Shown one piece after another: positions 9,506 to 17,739 of a stretch of DNA of 64,000 nucleotides. The stretch is from Spongiactinospora sp. TRM90649 (GTDB lineage: Bacteria; Actinomycetota; Actinomycetes; Streptosporangiales; Streptosporangiaceae). The stretch lies in NCBI RefSeq assembly GCF_029382225.1, contig NZ_JARLTC010000014.1, forward strand, positions 124,001 through 188,000, read 5' to 3'. The notes under the pieces were generated by a model, which had not been told where the DNA came from, made no database searches, and saw only the letters and a program-made list of their open reading frames with translations. The position numbers and the translations under genes were made by a program. Position 1 is the first letter of the stretch. Every line of letters starts with the position of its first letter.

Positions 9506-10606
9506 ATGAGCGACAACTTTCCCGTCAACGGGATGGACTCGGTAGTCTTCGCCGTCGGCAACGCCAAGCAGGCCGCCCACTACTACTCGACCGCTTTCGG
9601 CATGCGCGTGGTGGCCTACCGCGGCCCCGAGAACGGCAGCCGTGACGAGGCCGCGTACGTGCTCACGTCCGGCAGCGCGCGCTTCGAGCTGCGCGCCCCG
9701 GTGCGGGCCGGCACCGACCTGGCCAGGCACGTGGCCGAGCACGGCGACGGAGTCATCGATCTCGCCATTGACGTACCGGACGTGGAGGCCGCCTACCGGC
9801 ACGCCGTGAACAACGGCGCGCGCGGCCTGGCCGAGCCGTACACGACCCAGGACGAGCACGGGAAGGTGACGCTCGCGGCCATCGCGACGTACGGCGAGAC
9901 CCGCCACACCCTTGTCGGCCGCAGCGAGTACAGCGGTGTCCACCTGCCGGGCTACGTGCCCGCCGAGCCGCTGGTCGCCCCGCCCGCCAAGCGGTTCTTC
10001 CAGGCGGTGGACCACTGCGTGGGCAACGTCGAGCTCGGCCGAATGGACGAGTGGGTCGAGTTCTACAAGCGCGTCATGGGCTTCACCAACATGGCCGAGT
10101 TCGTCGGCGACGACATCGCCACCGAGTACTCGGCGCTGATGTCCAAGGTCGTCGCGGACGGCTCGCGCAAGGTGAAGTTCCCGCTGAACGAGCCCGCCGT
10201 CTCCAAGCGCAAGTCGCAGGTGGACGAGTACCTGGAGTTCTACGGCGGCCCCGGCGTCCAGCACGTCGCCCTGGCCACCGGCGACATCCTGGCCGCCGTG
10301 GACCACATGCGCGCGGCCGGCGTGCAGTTCCTGGACACCCCCGACTCCTACTATGAGGACCCCGAGCTGCGCGCCCGCATCGGCGAGGTCCGCGCGCCCA
10401 TCGAGGAGCTGCGCTCGCGCCGCATCCTGGTGGACCGCGACGAGGACGGCTACCTGCTGCAGATCTTCACCAAGCCGGTGCAGGACCGGCCTACGGTGTT
10501 CTTCGAGCTGATCGAACGCCACGGCTCGCTCGGCTTCGGCAAGGGCAACTTCAAGGCCCTGTTCGAGGCGATCGAGCGGGAGCAGGAACTTCGCGGCAAT
10601 CTGTAG
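9506..10606 (+). CDS. hpd: 4-hydroxyphenylpyruvate dioxygenase
   Basis: Converts 4-hydroxyphenylpyruvate to homogentisate with non-haem iron, the second step of tyrosine breakdown. The 366-residue product has two VOC/glyoxalase-fold halves. The iron ligands are His170 (AVDHCVGNVELG), His253 (GVQHVALATGDI) and Glu334 (VFFELIERHG), and the C-terminal helix signature SLGFGKGNFKALFEAIEREQ is complete. ATG 9506 agrees with the family N-terminus (DNFPVNGMDSVVFAVGNA). No other homogentisate-pathway gene is adjacent. It is followed by a hairpin at 10658-10680. Confidence 0.97.
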   Translation: MSDNFPVNGMDSVVFAVGNAKQAAHYYSTAFGMRVVAYRGPENGSRDEAAYVLTSGSARFELRAPVRAGTDLARHVAEHGDGVIDLAIDVPDVEAAYRHAVNNGARGLAEPYTTQDEHGKVTLAAIATYGETRHTLVGRSEYSGVHLPGYVPAEPLVAPPAKRFFQAVDHCVGNVELGRMDEWVEFYKRVMGFTNMAEFVGDDIATEYSALMSKVVADGSRKVKFPLNEPAVSKRKSQVDEYLEFYGGPGVQHVALATGDILAAVDHMRAAGVQFLDTPDSYYEDPELRARIGEVRAPIEELRSRRILVDRDEDGYLLQIFTKPVQDRPTVFFELIERHGSLGFGKGNFKALFEAIEREQELRGNL

Positions 10607-10657
10607 CTGGCGCGTCACGTGGAGTCGCCGGATCGTCTCCCGTAGGCTGCCGTCATC

Positions 10658-10680
10658 GGCCCGGGACCTCTTCCCGGGCC
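10658..10680. terminator. Hairpin after hpd
   Basis: A 9-bp perfect stem (GGCCCGGGA / TCCCGGGCC) with a 5-nt loop lies between hpd and the M1 peptidase gene. It has no U tract. The loop-and-arm sequence CCTCTTCCCGGG reappears inverted just downstream as CCCGGGAAGAGG, next to the peptidase start, so two alternative hairpins are possible. Confidence 0.55.
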
Positions 10681-10702
10681 ATTCGGCACCCGGGAAGAGG
10701 TC

Positions 10703-12121
10703 ATGCGGCATATCGGCCGGTTCGCTCTGGCGTCCACCACGATCTTCAGCCTGCTCGCCTGCACGGCGTCCAGCGGGGAGAGCGAGCCCGCCTCCGGGCC
10801 CCCGCCCACCGGCGACGGCCGGCCGGGGGCCCTCGGGATCGGCGACCCCGACTTCCCGCTCGACGGCAACGGCGGCTACGACGTGCGCCACTACAGCCTG
10901 CGGCTCGACTACGACCCGGCCGTGAAGAAGCTCGACGGCCAGGCCGTCATCCGCGCCAACGCCGTCCAGGACCTCTCCCGCTTCAACCTCGACCTCTCCG
11001 GCCTCGACGTCCGGTCCGTCAGCGTCGACGACTCGCCCGCCACGTTCAGCCGAGACGGCGACGAGCTGACCGTCACCCCGGCCGAGGTCCTGCGCGACGG
11101 CGCGGCCTTCGCCGTCAAGGTCGAGTACGGCGGCCGCCCCGAGCCCATCCGCGACGCCAACAACCTCGGCGTCTACGGCTTCATCCCGACCGCCGACGGC
11201 GCGTTCGTGACCGGCGAGCCCAACGGCGCCAAGACCTGGTTCCCCGCCAACGACCACCCGGCCGACAAGGCCACCTACGACTTCGAGATCACCGTCCCGA
11301 AAGGACTGACCGCGCTGGCCAACGGCGAGATGGTGGGCAAGCCCCGCCAGACCGACGGCAAGACCACCTTCGTCTGGCGCGAGACCCACCCGATGGTCAC
11401 CTACCTGGCCACCATGACGCTCGGGAAGTTCGACCTGCGCACCGGCAAGACCGCCGCCGGGGTGCCCAACCTGGCCGCCACCGACCCGAAGTACCGCTCG
11501 TCGCTGAACGACCTCTACACGACCTCCGGCAAGATCACCGACTACTGGAGCTCGGTCTTCGGCCCCTACCCGTTCGGGTCCACCGGCGGCGTCGTGGACG
11601 ACTACGCGGCGGGCTACGCGCTGGAGAACCAGACCAAGCCGATGTACGGCGGTTTCGCCCCCGACGAGGGCATCATCGCCCACGAGCTGGCCCACCAGTG
11701 GTTCGGCAACAGCCTGAGCATCCGCCGCTGGCAGGACCTCTGGCTGAACGAGGGCTTCGCCACCTACGCCGAGTGGCTGTGGTCCGAGCACACCGGCAAG
11801 CAGTCCGCCGAGCAGATCTTCCAGGGCCACTACCGGAGCGAGGCCAGCCCGATGTGGGAGTACCCGCCGGGCAAGGCCAGGCCCGACGACCTGTTCAACA
11901 GCTCGGTCTACACGCGCGGCGGCATGACCCTGCACGCGCTGCGCCAGCGGATCGGCGACACCGCGTTCTTCGACCTGCTGCGCGCCTACAATGCGCGCTA
12001 CGAGTACGGCAGCGTGACCACCGACGAGTTCGTGGACATGGCCGAGCGGCGCTCGGGCAAGAAGCTCGGCGAGCTGTTCAAGGCGTGGCTGTTCACCCCG
12101 GCGCGGCCCACCGACTGGTGA
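10703..12121 (+). CDS. Lipoprotein M1-family zinc metallopeptidase
   Basis: A 472-residue exported aminopeptidase-like enzyme. The signal sequence ends in lipobox SLLAC with Cys20. Zinc ligands are in HELAHQW (His327, Glu328, His331) with the third ligand Glu350 in WLNEGFATYAEW. The exopeptidase motif appears as GYALEN (usually GAMEN). It has the N-terminal beta domain and catalytic domain but not the large C-terminal helical domain of PepN, so it is one of the short secreted actinobacterial M1 enzymes. ATG 10703 follows GGGAAGAGGTC. It ends one base before the stop of the convergent threonine dehydratase gene. Confidence 0.93.
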   Translation: MRHIGRFALASTTIFSLLACTASSGESEPASGPPPTGDGRPGALGIGDPDFPLDGNGGYDVRHYSLRLDYDPAVKKLDGQAVIRANAVQDLSRFNLDLSGLDVRSVSVDDSPATFSRDGDELTVTPAEVLRDGAAFAVKVEYGGRPEPIRDANNLGVYGFIPTADGAFVTGEPNGAKTWFPANDHPADKATYDFEITVPKGLTALANGEMVGKPRQTDGKTTFVWRETHPMVTYLATMTLGKFDLRTGKTAAGVPNLAATDPKYRSSLNDLYTTSGKITDYWSSVFGPYPFGSTGGVVDDYAAGYALENQTKPMYGGFAPDEGIIAHELAHQWFGNSLSIRRWQDLWLNEGFATYAEWLWSEHTGKQSAEQIFQGHYRSEASPMWEYPPGKARPDDLFNSSVYTRGGMTLHALRQRIGDTAFFDLLRAYNARYEYGSVTTDEFVDMAERRSGKKLGELFKAWLFTPARPTDW

Positions 12122-12122
12122 G

Positions 12123-13337
12123 TCAGCCGAAGTTGAGCTTGTAGCCGTCGCGGCGCAGCGCGCCGAGCACCTCTTCGCAGTGGCCTGGGCCCTTGGTCTC
12201 GACCTGGAGCAGCACCTCGACCTCGTCCAGGTGCAGGCGGACGCCGACCCGCTCGTGCACCACGTCCAGGACGTTGGCGCCGAGGCCGGCCAGCCGTCCG
12301 AGCAGGTCGGCCAGCGCGCCGGGACGGTCGGCCAGGCGGATGCGGAAGGCCAGGTAGCGCCCGGCGGCGGCCAGGCCGTGCCGCAGCACCTTGGCCATCA
12401 GCAGCGGGTCGATGTTGCCGCCGGACAGCAGCACGACGACCGGCGGCTCGAAGGCGTGCGGCCGGGACAGCAGCGCGGCGACCCCGGCCACGCCCGCCGG
12501 TTCCACGACGAGCTTGGAGCGTTCGAGCATCAGCACCAGGGCCTGGGACAGCTCTTCCTCGGTGACCGTGACCACGCTGTCGACCAGGTAGTGGATCAGT
12601 TCAAACGGCAGGTCGCCCGGCCGTCCGACGGCGATGCCGTCCGCCACCGTGGAGGCGGGCTCGACCATCACCGGCTGCCCGGCGGCCAGCGACGCGGGGA
12701 ACGCGGCGGCCCGTTCGGCCTGCACGCCGACGACCCGCACCCCCGGGCGCACCGACTTCGCCGCGAGCGCCACCCCGGCCGCGAGGCCGCCGCCGCCGAC
12801 CGGCACCACGATGGTGGCGGCCTCGGGGAGCTGCTCAAGGATCTCCAGCCCGATGGTGCCCTGGCCGGCCACCACGTGCGGGTGGTCGAAAGGGTGGATG
12901 AACACCGCCCCGGTCTGCTCGGCGTGCTCCTTGGCGGCCTCCAGCGCGACGTCCACGGTGTGCCCGGCGAACACCACGTCGGCCCCGTACGCGCGGGTCG
13001 CGGCGACCTTGGGCAGCGGGGCGCCCTCGGGCATGTAGACGGTGGACTTGGCGCCGACCAGCCCGGCGCCGAGCGCCACGCCCTGGGCGTGGTTGCCCGC
13101 GCTGGCCGCGACGACCCCCCTGGCCTTCTCCTCGTCGGTCAGCCCGGCGATCCTGACGTAGGCGCCGCGCACCTTGAACGAGCCGGAGCGCTGCAGGTTC
13201 TCGCACTTGAGGTGGACGGGGCCGCCGACGGTCTCGGAGAGGACCCGCGAATGCAGCACGGGCGTTCGCACCGCCACGCTCGCCAGCAGGCCCCTGGCGG
13301 CGACCACATCCTCATACGTCACCTGCGGGTTGTTCAT
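12123..13337 (-). CDS. ilvA: Threonine ammonia-lyase (dehydratase) with ACT-like domain
   Basis: A PLP enzyme turning threonine into 2-oxobutanoate and ammonia. The 404-residue product has the PLP lysine Lys55 in SGSFKVRGAY, the phosphate loop VGGGGLAAG, ASAGNHAQGV and SGGNID. From about residue 325 a single ACT-type regulatory domain follows (YLAFRIRLADRPGALADLL). This short form matches the single-ACT class (TdcB/IlvA-like) rather than the long IlvA with two ACT-like domains. Isoleucine synthesis or threonine breakdown are both possible. A long hairpin at 13354-13406 lies just upstream and would shield it from the sugar-transport operon. Confidence 0.93.
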   Translation of the reverse strand: MNNPQVTYEDVVAARGLLASVAVRTPVLHSRVLSETVGGPVHLKCENLQRSGSFKVRGAYVRIAGLTDEEKARGVVAASAGNHAQGVALGAGLVGAKSTVYMPEGAPLPKVAATRAYGADVVFAGHTVDVALEAAKEHAEQTGAVFIHPFDHPHVVAGQGTIGLEILEQLPEAATIVVPVGGGGLAAGVALAAKSVRPGVRVVGVQAERAAAFPASLAAGQPVMVEPASTVADGIAVGRPGDLPFELIHYLVDSVVTVTEEELSQALVLMLERSKLVVEPAGVAGVAALLSRPHAFEPPVVVLLSGGNIDPLLMAKVLRHGLAAAGRYLAFRIRLADRPGALADLLGRLAGLGANVLDVVHERVGVRLHLDEVEVLLQVETKGPGHCEEVLGALRRDGYKLNFG

Positions 13338-13353
13338 GGGACAAGTCTCCCAT

Positions 13354-13406
13354 CGGCCGGCCGGAACCCCTTCACGCCCCGGTGGTGAACGGGTTCCGGC
13401 CGGCCG
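13354..13406 (-). terminator. Long hairpin ending the ngcEFG-like operon
   Basis: A perfect 16-bp inverted repeat (CGGCCGGCCGGAACCC / GGGTTCCGGCCGGCCG) is separated by 21 nt that contain a further TTCAC/GTGAA pairing. It sits 14 nt after the stop of the last transporter gene and 16 nt before the start of ilvA, both on the minus strand, so it separates two transcription units. No U tract is present. Confidence 0.75.
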
Positions 13407-13420
13407 CTACTTGAGGGCGT

Positions 13421-14326
13421 TCACTTGAGGGCTCCGGCCGTCATGCCCGCCTGGACCCGGCCCTGCAGGAGGGCGTAGACGACGAGGATCGGCACCATGG
13501 CGATGGTGAGGCCCGCGAACAGCCCCGACCTGTCTCCGGCGTATCCCTGTTCCACCGCGAGGTTGGCCAGGCCCTGCGACAGCACGAACTTGCTGTCGTC
13601 GCTCACCAGCACCAGGGGGATCAGGTACTGGTTCCACTGCCCGATGAAGTTGAAGATCCCCACGCTGATCAGCCCCGGCTTGGCCATCGGCAGCATGATC
13701 TTGAAGAAGATCGTGCTCTCCCCGCATCCGTCCAGCTTCGCGGCCTCGGCGATCTCCTCTGGCAGCGTCCGGAAGAACGCCACCAGGAAGAACATGGAGA
13801 ACGGCAGCGAATACGCCGTGTAGACCAGGATCAGCCCGGGCAGTGAGTTGGCCAGTCCCAGGTTCTGCACGACGAAGAACAGCGGGACGAGCGCCATGAA
13901 GACCGGGAAGGTCATCCCGGCGATGAAGAAGTAGTAGATCGCGCTCTTGAGCCGGAACTCGAAGCGGGCCAGCACGTACGCGGCCATGGCCGACAGCAGC
14001 AGCGTCAGCGCGACGCCACCGCCGACGACCACGAGGGTGTTGCCGAAGTAGGTCCCGATCGACGCGGTCTCCCAGGCCCGTACGAAGTTCTCCCAGCGCA
14101 GCGCGCCCGGGAGCGACCACGGATCGGCCACGATCTCGGGGTCGGACTTGAACGAGCTGATGACGGCCCACAGCAGCGGCAGGGTCGAGACGACGGCCCA
14201 CAGGACCAGGAACGCCTGGGCGACGGCGATCGTCGGCCCTGAGGACCGGGCCTTCCCGGTGCGCGACCGCCGCGAACCGGTGGCGGCCCCCGGCCCGCTC
14301 ACCCGGTCGTGCGTGGCGGTGGTCAT
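13421..14326 (-). CDS. ngcG: Sugar ABC transporter permease, NgcG-like
   Basis: The 301-residue inner-membrane protein belongs to the MalG class of carbohydrate permeases: six predicted helices, and the EAA loop EEIAEAAKLDGCGESTIFFKIMLPMAKPG (about residues 192-220) that docks the ATPase. The N-terminal 33 residues are hydrophilic. Its ATG overlaps the ngcF stop in TGATG, so the two are translationally coupled. Together with NgcE and NgcF it should import N-acetylglucosamine or chitobiose; the substrate is inferred from NgcE and the catabolic genes across the promoter. Confidence 0.9.
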   Translation of the reverse strand: MTTATHDRVSGPGAATGSRRSRTGKARSSGPTIAVAQAFLVLWAVVSTLPLLWAVISSFKSDPEIVADPWSLPGALRWENFVRAWETASIGTYFGNTLVVVGGGVALTLLLSAMAAYVLARFEFRLKSAIYYFFIAGMTFPVFMALVPLFFVVQNLGLANSLPGLILVYTAYSLPFSMFFLVAFFRTLPEEIAEAAKLDGCGESTIFFKIMLPMAKPGLISVGIFNFIGQWNQYLIPLVLVSDDSKFVLSQGLANLAVEQGYAGDRSGLFAGLTIAMVPILVVYALLQGRVQAGMTAGALK

Positions 14327-15237
14327 CAGAATTCGATCCTCTCTTTGCGGGTCGCGCGCAGGGTGAGTGCGGACAGGACGAGCGTGACGACGAAGAGCAC
14401 CACGCCCATCGCCGAGGCGTAGCCGAACCGGCCGTAGGAGAAGGCGTTCTGGTAGAGGTAGAACGCCCCGACCTGGGTGGAGTCGTTCGGCCCGCCGGCG
14501 GTCATGATCTGCACGATGGCGAACGCGTCCAGCGCCGCGATCCCCAGGTAGACCGCCGAGGTCCGGATGTTCTCCCAGATCAGCGGAATCGTGATGCGGA
14601 AGAGGACCTGGGTCCGCGACGCGCCGTCGAGCACGGCCGCTTCGAGCAGCGAGGCGGGGATCGCCTTGATCCCGGCGGTGAACAGCACGACGTAGAAGCC
14701 GACGCCGTTCCAGACCAGTACGGCCAGCACCGCCCAGAACGCCAGGCTCTCGTCACCGAGCCACGACGGCTGGATCTCCCCCAGGCCGATGGCCCGCAGT
14801 CCGCCGTTGATGAGGCCGTTGATCGGGTTGTAGATGTTCTTCCACAACACGCCGATGATCGCGATCGACAGGATGTAGGGGAAGAAGTACACGACCCGGT
14901 AGAACTTCGCGCCCCGCACGCCGCGCGGCTCCCCGCCCCGGGGCCCGCCCGCGGCGTTGAGCATGAAGGCGAGGAACAGTCCCAGCCCTATGGTGATGAC
15001 GGGCAGGGTCACCAGGAGGATCAGGTTGTTGCGGAGTGCCTGCCAGAACACCGGGTCGCCGAACAGCTCGGCGAAGTTGGCGAACCCGATGATCTCGATC
15101 TCGGAGGACAGGCCCCGCCAGTCCGTGAGGGCGATGTAGAACGCCTGCACGTACGGCGAGGCCACGAACACCCCGTACAGGATCACCGGCACCGCGAGGA
15201 AACCGGCGATGAAGCGGCCATGGTTGGTCTTGCGCAT
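14326..15237 (-). CDS. ngcF: Sugar ABC transporter permease, NgcF-like
   Basis: A 303-residue MalF-class permease with about six helices; the N-terminal stretch GRFIAGFLAVPVILYGVFVASPYVQAFYIALTDWRG is typical. The EAA loop is ASLLEAAVLDGASRTQVLFRITIPLIWENI. It starts 12 nt after the ngcE stop and overlaps ngcG, so the three genes form one operon. No ATPase gene is linked; in streptomycetes such transporters share the ATPase MsiK, and I infer the same here. Confidence 0.9.
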   Translation of the reverse strand: MRKTNHGRFIAGFLAVPVILYGVFVASPYVQAFYIALTDWRGLSSEIEIIGFANFAELFGDPVFWQALRNNLILLVTLPVITIGLGLFLAFMLNAAGGPRGGEPRGVRGAKFYRVVYFFPYILSIAIIGVLWKNIYNPINGLINGGLRAIGLGEIQPSWLGDESLAFWAVLAVLVWNGVGFYVVLFTAGIKAIPASLLEAAVLDGASRTQVLFRITIPLIWENIRTSAVYLGIAALDAFAIVQIMTAGGPNDSTQVGAFYLYQNAFSYGRFGYASAMGVVLFVVTLVLSALTLRATRKERIEF

Positions 15238-15249
15238 GAAACGCCCGAC

Positions 15250-16644
15250 CTAGTCCCGGGCCTTGTCGGTGAGACGCTGGGCCTCCTTGGCGAGCTGGTC
15301 GGCCTTCACTTCACCCTTCATGAACCGGCCCATGACGTTGGCGATGTCGTTCCACAGGCGGCTGTCGCGGGTGTCGACGGTGACGCCGAACACGTTGTCG
15401 CCCGCCTCCTTCAGCGCGTCGTCGATGGAGACGAGTCCGTGCTTGGCGTCCTTGGGCAGCTTGGCGTTGCGGTTGGAGGAGAGCGTGCCCGCCTTGGCGA
15501 TGAAGTTCTCGGCGCCCTCGTTGGAGAGCATCCCCCGCAGGAACTCAAGGCCCCCGGCGCTGTTGGCGGCGTCGCGCGGCACCACGTACGGCTCGCCCGC
15601 CTTCGCGCACAGCGCGCCGAACGGCCGGTCGTCGGAGGCGGTGATCGACGGCACGCGGCAGATCGACATGTCGAAGCCGGCCGGGACGCTGTCCCCCATC
15701 TCGTTCTCCAGCCAGGACCCGCAGGGCACGAATCCGGCCTTCTTCTGCAGGAACTGCGTCTGGGCGTCGGTGTGGCTCAGCCCGGAGCTGCCCTTGAGCA
15801 CCCAGCCGTTGGCGGGGATCGCCTCGAACGCCCGCAGCGCGGTGACGGTCCGCTCGTCGGTCCAGGCGTCGGCCGCGAAGCCGTTGATCTTGTCGATGAC
15901 CTCCTGGCCGCCGACCTTGTAGATCATCGAGGCCAGCCACCAGAACATGTAGTACGGGAACTGGCCGGGGTAGGTCCACGGCGCGATCCCGGCGGTGGCC
16001 ATGTTCTCGCACAGGTCGAGGTAGCCGTCCCAGGTCTTCGGGTAGGTCCAGCCCTTCTCCTCGAACAGCGAGGCGCTGTACCACGCGCCGTACGCGCCGT
16101 AGGAGTAGTTCAGCACCACGAACTGGCCGTCGTGCGTGCCCACCTGCACAACGCCGGGGCGCAGCGAGTCGCCCACGGTGACCGCTGGATCGCTCCAGGA
16201 GGGGGCCGCCAGCAGCGGGTCGAGCGGCAGCAGCGCCTTGTCGGCGACGAGCGAGCCGTAGTCGATGGCGTTGGACCCGGAGTTGTTCACCAGGTCCGGC
16301 GGGTTCTTGGCGACGAAACGCGGCTGGAGCGTCTGCTGGATCTGCTGGGTGGCGGTCTGGGTGATCTTGGCGGCCGGGTGCTTCGTCTTGTACAGGTCCA
16401 CGGGCAGCTTGATGTAGGCCTGGCCGTACCCGCCGTCGAAGACGATCACCTCTACGGGCGCATCCGAGGCCACCGCGAACGGGTTGGCGGGATCGACCGC
16501 CCCCGTCGGGGAGGCGGCGGCGGTCGGGCGGCTGCCGCCGCCGCTCGTGGCGCAGCCGGCCAGCGCGCCCGCGACGGGGGCCAGGGCCATGAACGCCAGG
16601 AGAGAACGGCGGGCCGGCTGGAACGGCGAGGGACGATCGTTCAT
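15250..16644 (-). CDS. ngcE: N-acetylglucosamine/chitobiose-binding lipoprotein, NgcE-like
   Basis: The 464-residue solute-binding protein has a signal sequence with lipobox GALAGC and a Ser/Gly/Thr-rich linker. The core resembles NgcE closely: PLPF-type start VEVIVFDGGYGQAY, then WYSASLFEEKGWTYPKTWDGYLDLCE and GFVPCGSWLENEMGDSVP. ATG 16644 has GGAAGGTG about 8 nt upstream; the longer open frame crosses the operator and the divergent gene and is rejected. It is the first gene of the leftward arm, controlled from the palindrome at 16689-16711. The substrate assignment rests on family resemblance plus the kinase and GH3 genes nearby. Confidence 0.9.
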   Translation of the reverse strand: MNDRPSPFQPARRSLLAFMALAPVAGALAGCATSGGGSRPTAAASPTGAVDPANPFAVASDAPVEVIVFDGGYGQAYIKLPVDLYKTKHPAAKITQTATQQIQQTLQPRFVAKNPPDLVNNSGSNAIDYGSLVADKALLPLDPLLAAPSWSDPAVTVGDSLRPGVVQVGTHDGQFVVLNYSYGAYGAWYSASLFEEKGWTYPKTWDGYLDLCENMATAGIAPWTYPGQFPYYMFWWLASMIYKVGGQEVIDKINGFAADAWTDERTVTALRAFEAIPANGWVLKGSSGLSHTDAQTQFLQKKAGFVPCGSWLENEMGDSVPAGFDMSICRVPSITASDDRPFGALCAKAGEPYVVPRDAANSAGGLEFLRGMLSNEGAENFIAKAGTLSSNRNAKLPKDAKHGLVSIDDALKEAGDNVFGVTVDTRDSRLWNDIANVMGRFMKGEVKADQLAKEAQRLTDKARD

Positions 16645-16677
16645 TTGGGATGCACCTTCCACAGGACACGCGATCTT

Positions 16678-16707
16678 TTGACGATCCTGAGTAAGGTAAG
16701 CTACCTT
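16678..16707 (+). promoter_or_regulatory. Promoter of the SIS-kinase-GH3-ROK operon
   Basis: TTGACG (16678-16683), an 18-nt spacer and TACCTT (16702-16707) make a good sigma-A type promoter. The -10 box ends 6 nt before the ATG at 16714, so the message should begin at or next to its start codon. The spacing and the missing Shine-Dalgarno both support a leaderless transcript. Confidence 0.7.
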
Positions 16708-16711
16708 ACTC
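16689..16711. promoter_or_regulatory. Divergent operator covering both -10 boxes
   Basis: A perfect 10-bp inverted repeat GAGTAAGGTA-N3-TACCTTACTC lies between the divergent ngcE and SIS-domain genes. Its right arm contains the rightward -10 box TACCTT, and by symmetry its left arm gives TACCTT on the other strand for ngcE. A bound repressor would block both promoters. The ROK protein encoded at 20172-21404 in the same locus is the natural candidate; this is inference. Confidence 0.8.
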
Positions 16712-16713
16712 AT

Positions 16714-17739
16714 ATGGTCACAGCAACAACCAGTTCGTGGAACTCCTTCGACCAGGCCTTTAGCAGCCAACCCGAGACCCTGACCCACCTTGCCACGGCG
16801 TTGCCGGACCAGCTCGACCGCCACCGGGGCAGCGGCGCGGAGCGCCTGGTGGTGTTCGGGATCGGGGCGAGCCACGCCGCCGCCCACGTCCTCGTGGCGG
16901 AGTGCTCCGCACGCGGGATACCGTGCGAACTGCTGACCGGAGCCGACTTCACCGCCGCCCAGGTACGGCCCGGCACGACGTACCTCGGAATCTCCCAGTC
17001 GGGGCGCAGCGTCGAGATCGTGCGCGCGTTGTCGGAGGTCCCCGAGGAGTCCCGGATGAGCGTCGTCAACCGGATCCCATCGCCGGTGGCCGACCTGACG
17101 CCCCGGCATCTGTGGCTGGGCGACGTGCCCGACTCCCGGGTCTCGACCATCGGCTACACGGCGACCGCGCTGGCCATGGCCCTGCTGGCGGAACACCTCA
17201 CCGGCGACCTGGACGGGAAGCGCTGGATCCGGTTCGGCGAACGGCTGGCCGGGGTGATCAGGGAGCGGCGCGGCGACGCCGTCCGCGTCGCGGTCGACCT
17301 GCTGCGCGCCGGTCACATCGACCTGGTCTCGTCGGGGGCCGGGCTGGCCGCGGCCGAAGGCGGCTCGCTGCTGATCCGCGAGGGCGTCGGCAGGCCCGCC
17401 GCGAGCTTCGACACCCGCTCCTACCTGCACGGCTTCATGGACAGCGCCAAGCCGGGGACGGTCCACCTGATCGTGAACCGGGGGGCAGAGGCGCTGCTCG
17501 CCCGGCAGTTGGCCGACCACGGCGCGACCGTCCACCTCATCGGAACCGACCCCATCGAATACGCCGGAACCGGCCCTCTGTACCAGATCGAGCTGCCCGG
17601 GATGACCGACGCCGAGCTGTCGATCGCGTCGAGTGTGATCCTGCAGATGGTCGTCCAGGAGGCGTGCTCGGCCATCGGCAGGCGCCCCGAGGACCCGGTC
17701 TTCGTCCGGATGGACACGAAGGTCGTGTCGGCCGCGTGA
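16714..17739 (+). CDS. Double-SIS-domain sugar isomerase/deaminase (GlcN-6-P type)
   Basis: The 341-residue product holds two SIS folds. Phosphosugar loops are FGIGASHAAAHV and ISQSGRSVEIVRA in the first, SSGAGLAAAEGG and VNRGAEALLARQL in the second; the segment SFDTRSYLHGFMDSAKPG matches the active-site Glu/His loop region of GlmS- and AgaS-like enzymes. With a GlcNAc kinase next to it, it most likely converts glucosamine-6-phosphate to fructose-6-phosphate (NagB-II type). MurNAc-6-P etherase (MurQ) is less likely because that family has one SIS domain. ATG 16714 is the only in-frame start and has no ribosome site; see the promoter entry. Its stop overlaps the next start in GTGA. Confidence 0.85.
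   Translation: MVTATTSSWNSFDQAFSSQPETLTHLATALPDQLDRHRGSGAERLVVFGIGASHAAAHVLVAECSARGIPCELLTGADFTAAQVRPGTTYLGISQSGRSVEIVRALSEVPEESRMSVVNRIPSPVADLTPRHLWLGDVPDSRVSTIGYTATALAMALLAEHLTGDLDGKRWIRFGERLAGVIRERRGDAVRVAVDLLRAGHIDLVSSGAGLAAAEGGSLLIREGVGRPAASFDTRSYLHGFMDSAKPGTVHLIVNRGAEALLARQLADHGATVHLIGTDPIEYAGTGPLYQIELPGMTDAELSIASSVILQMVVQEACSAIGRRPEDPVFVRMDTKVVSAA

Noticed and set aside
9482..11935. Minus-strand open frame of 817 codons
   Set aside because: It lies opposite hpd and the M1 peptidase, whose catalytic residues are all intact.
16689..16711. Possible iron box (DtxR/IdeR) in the amino-sugar promoter
   Set aside because: The AGGTA-N3-TACCT arms differ from TTAGGTTAG-CTAACCTAA in length and spacing, and the genes have no link with iron.
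16714..17739. SIS enzyme as MurNAc-6-phosphate etherase (MurQ)
   Set aside because: It has two SIS domains and 341 residues, while MurQ has one SIS domain and about 300 residues; the AgaS/GlmS-like layout fits better.
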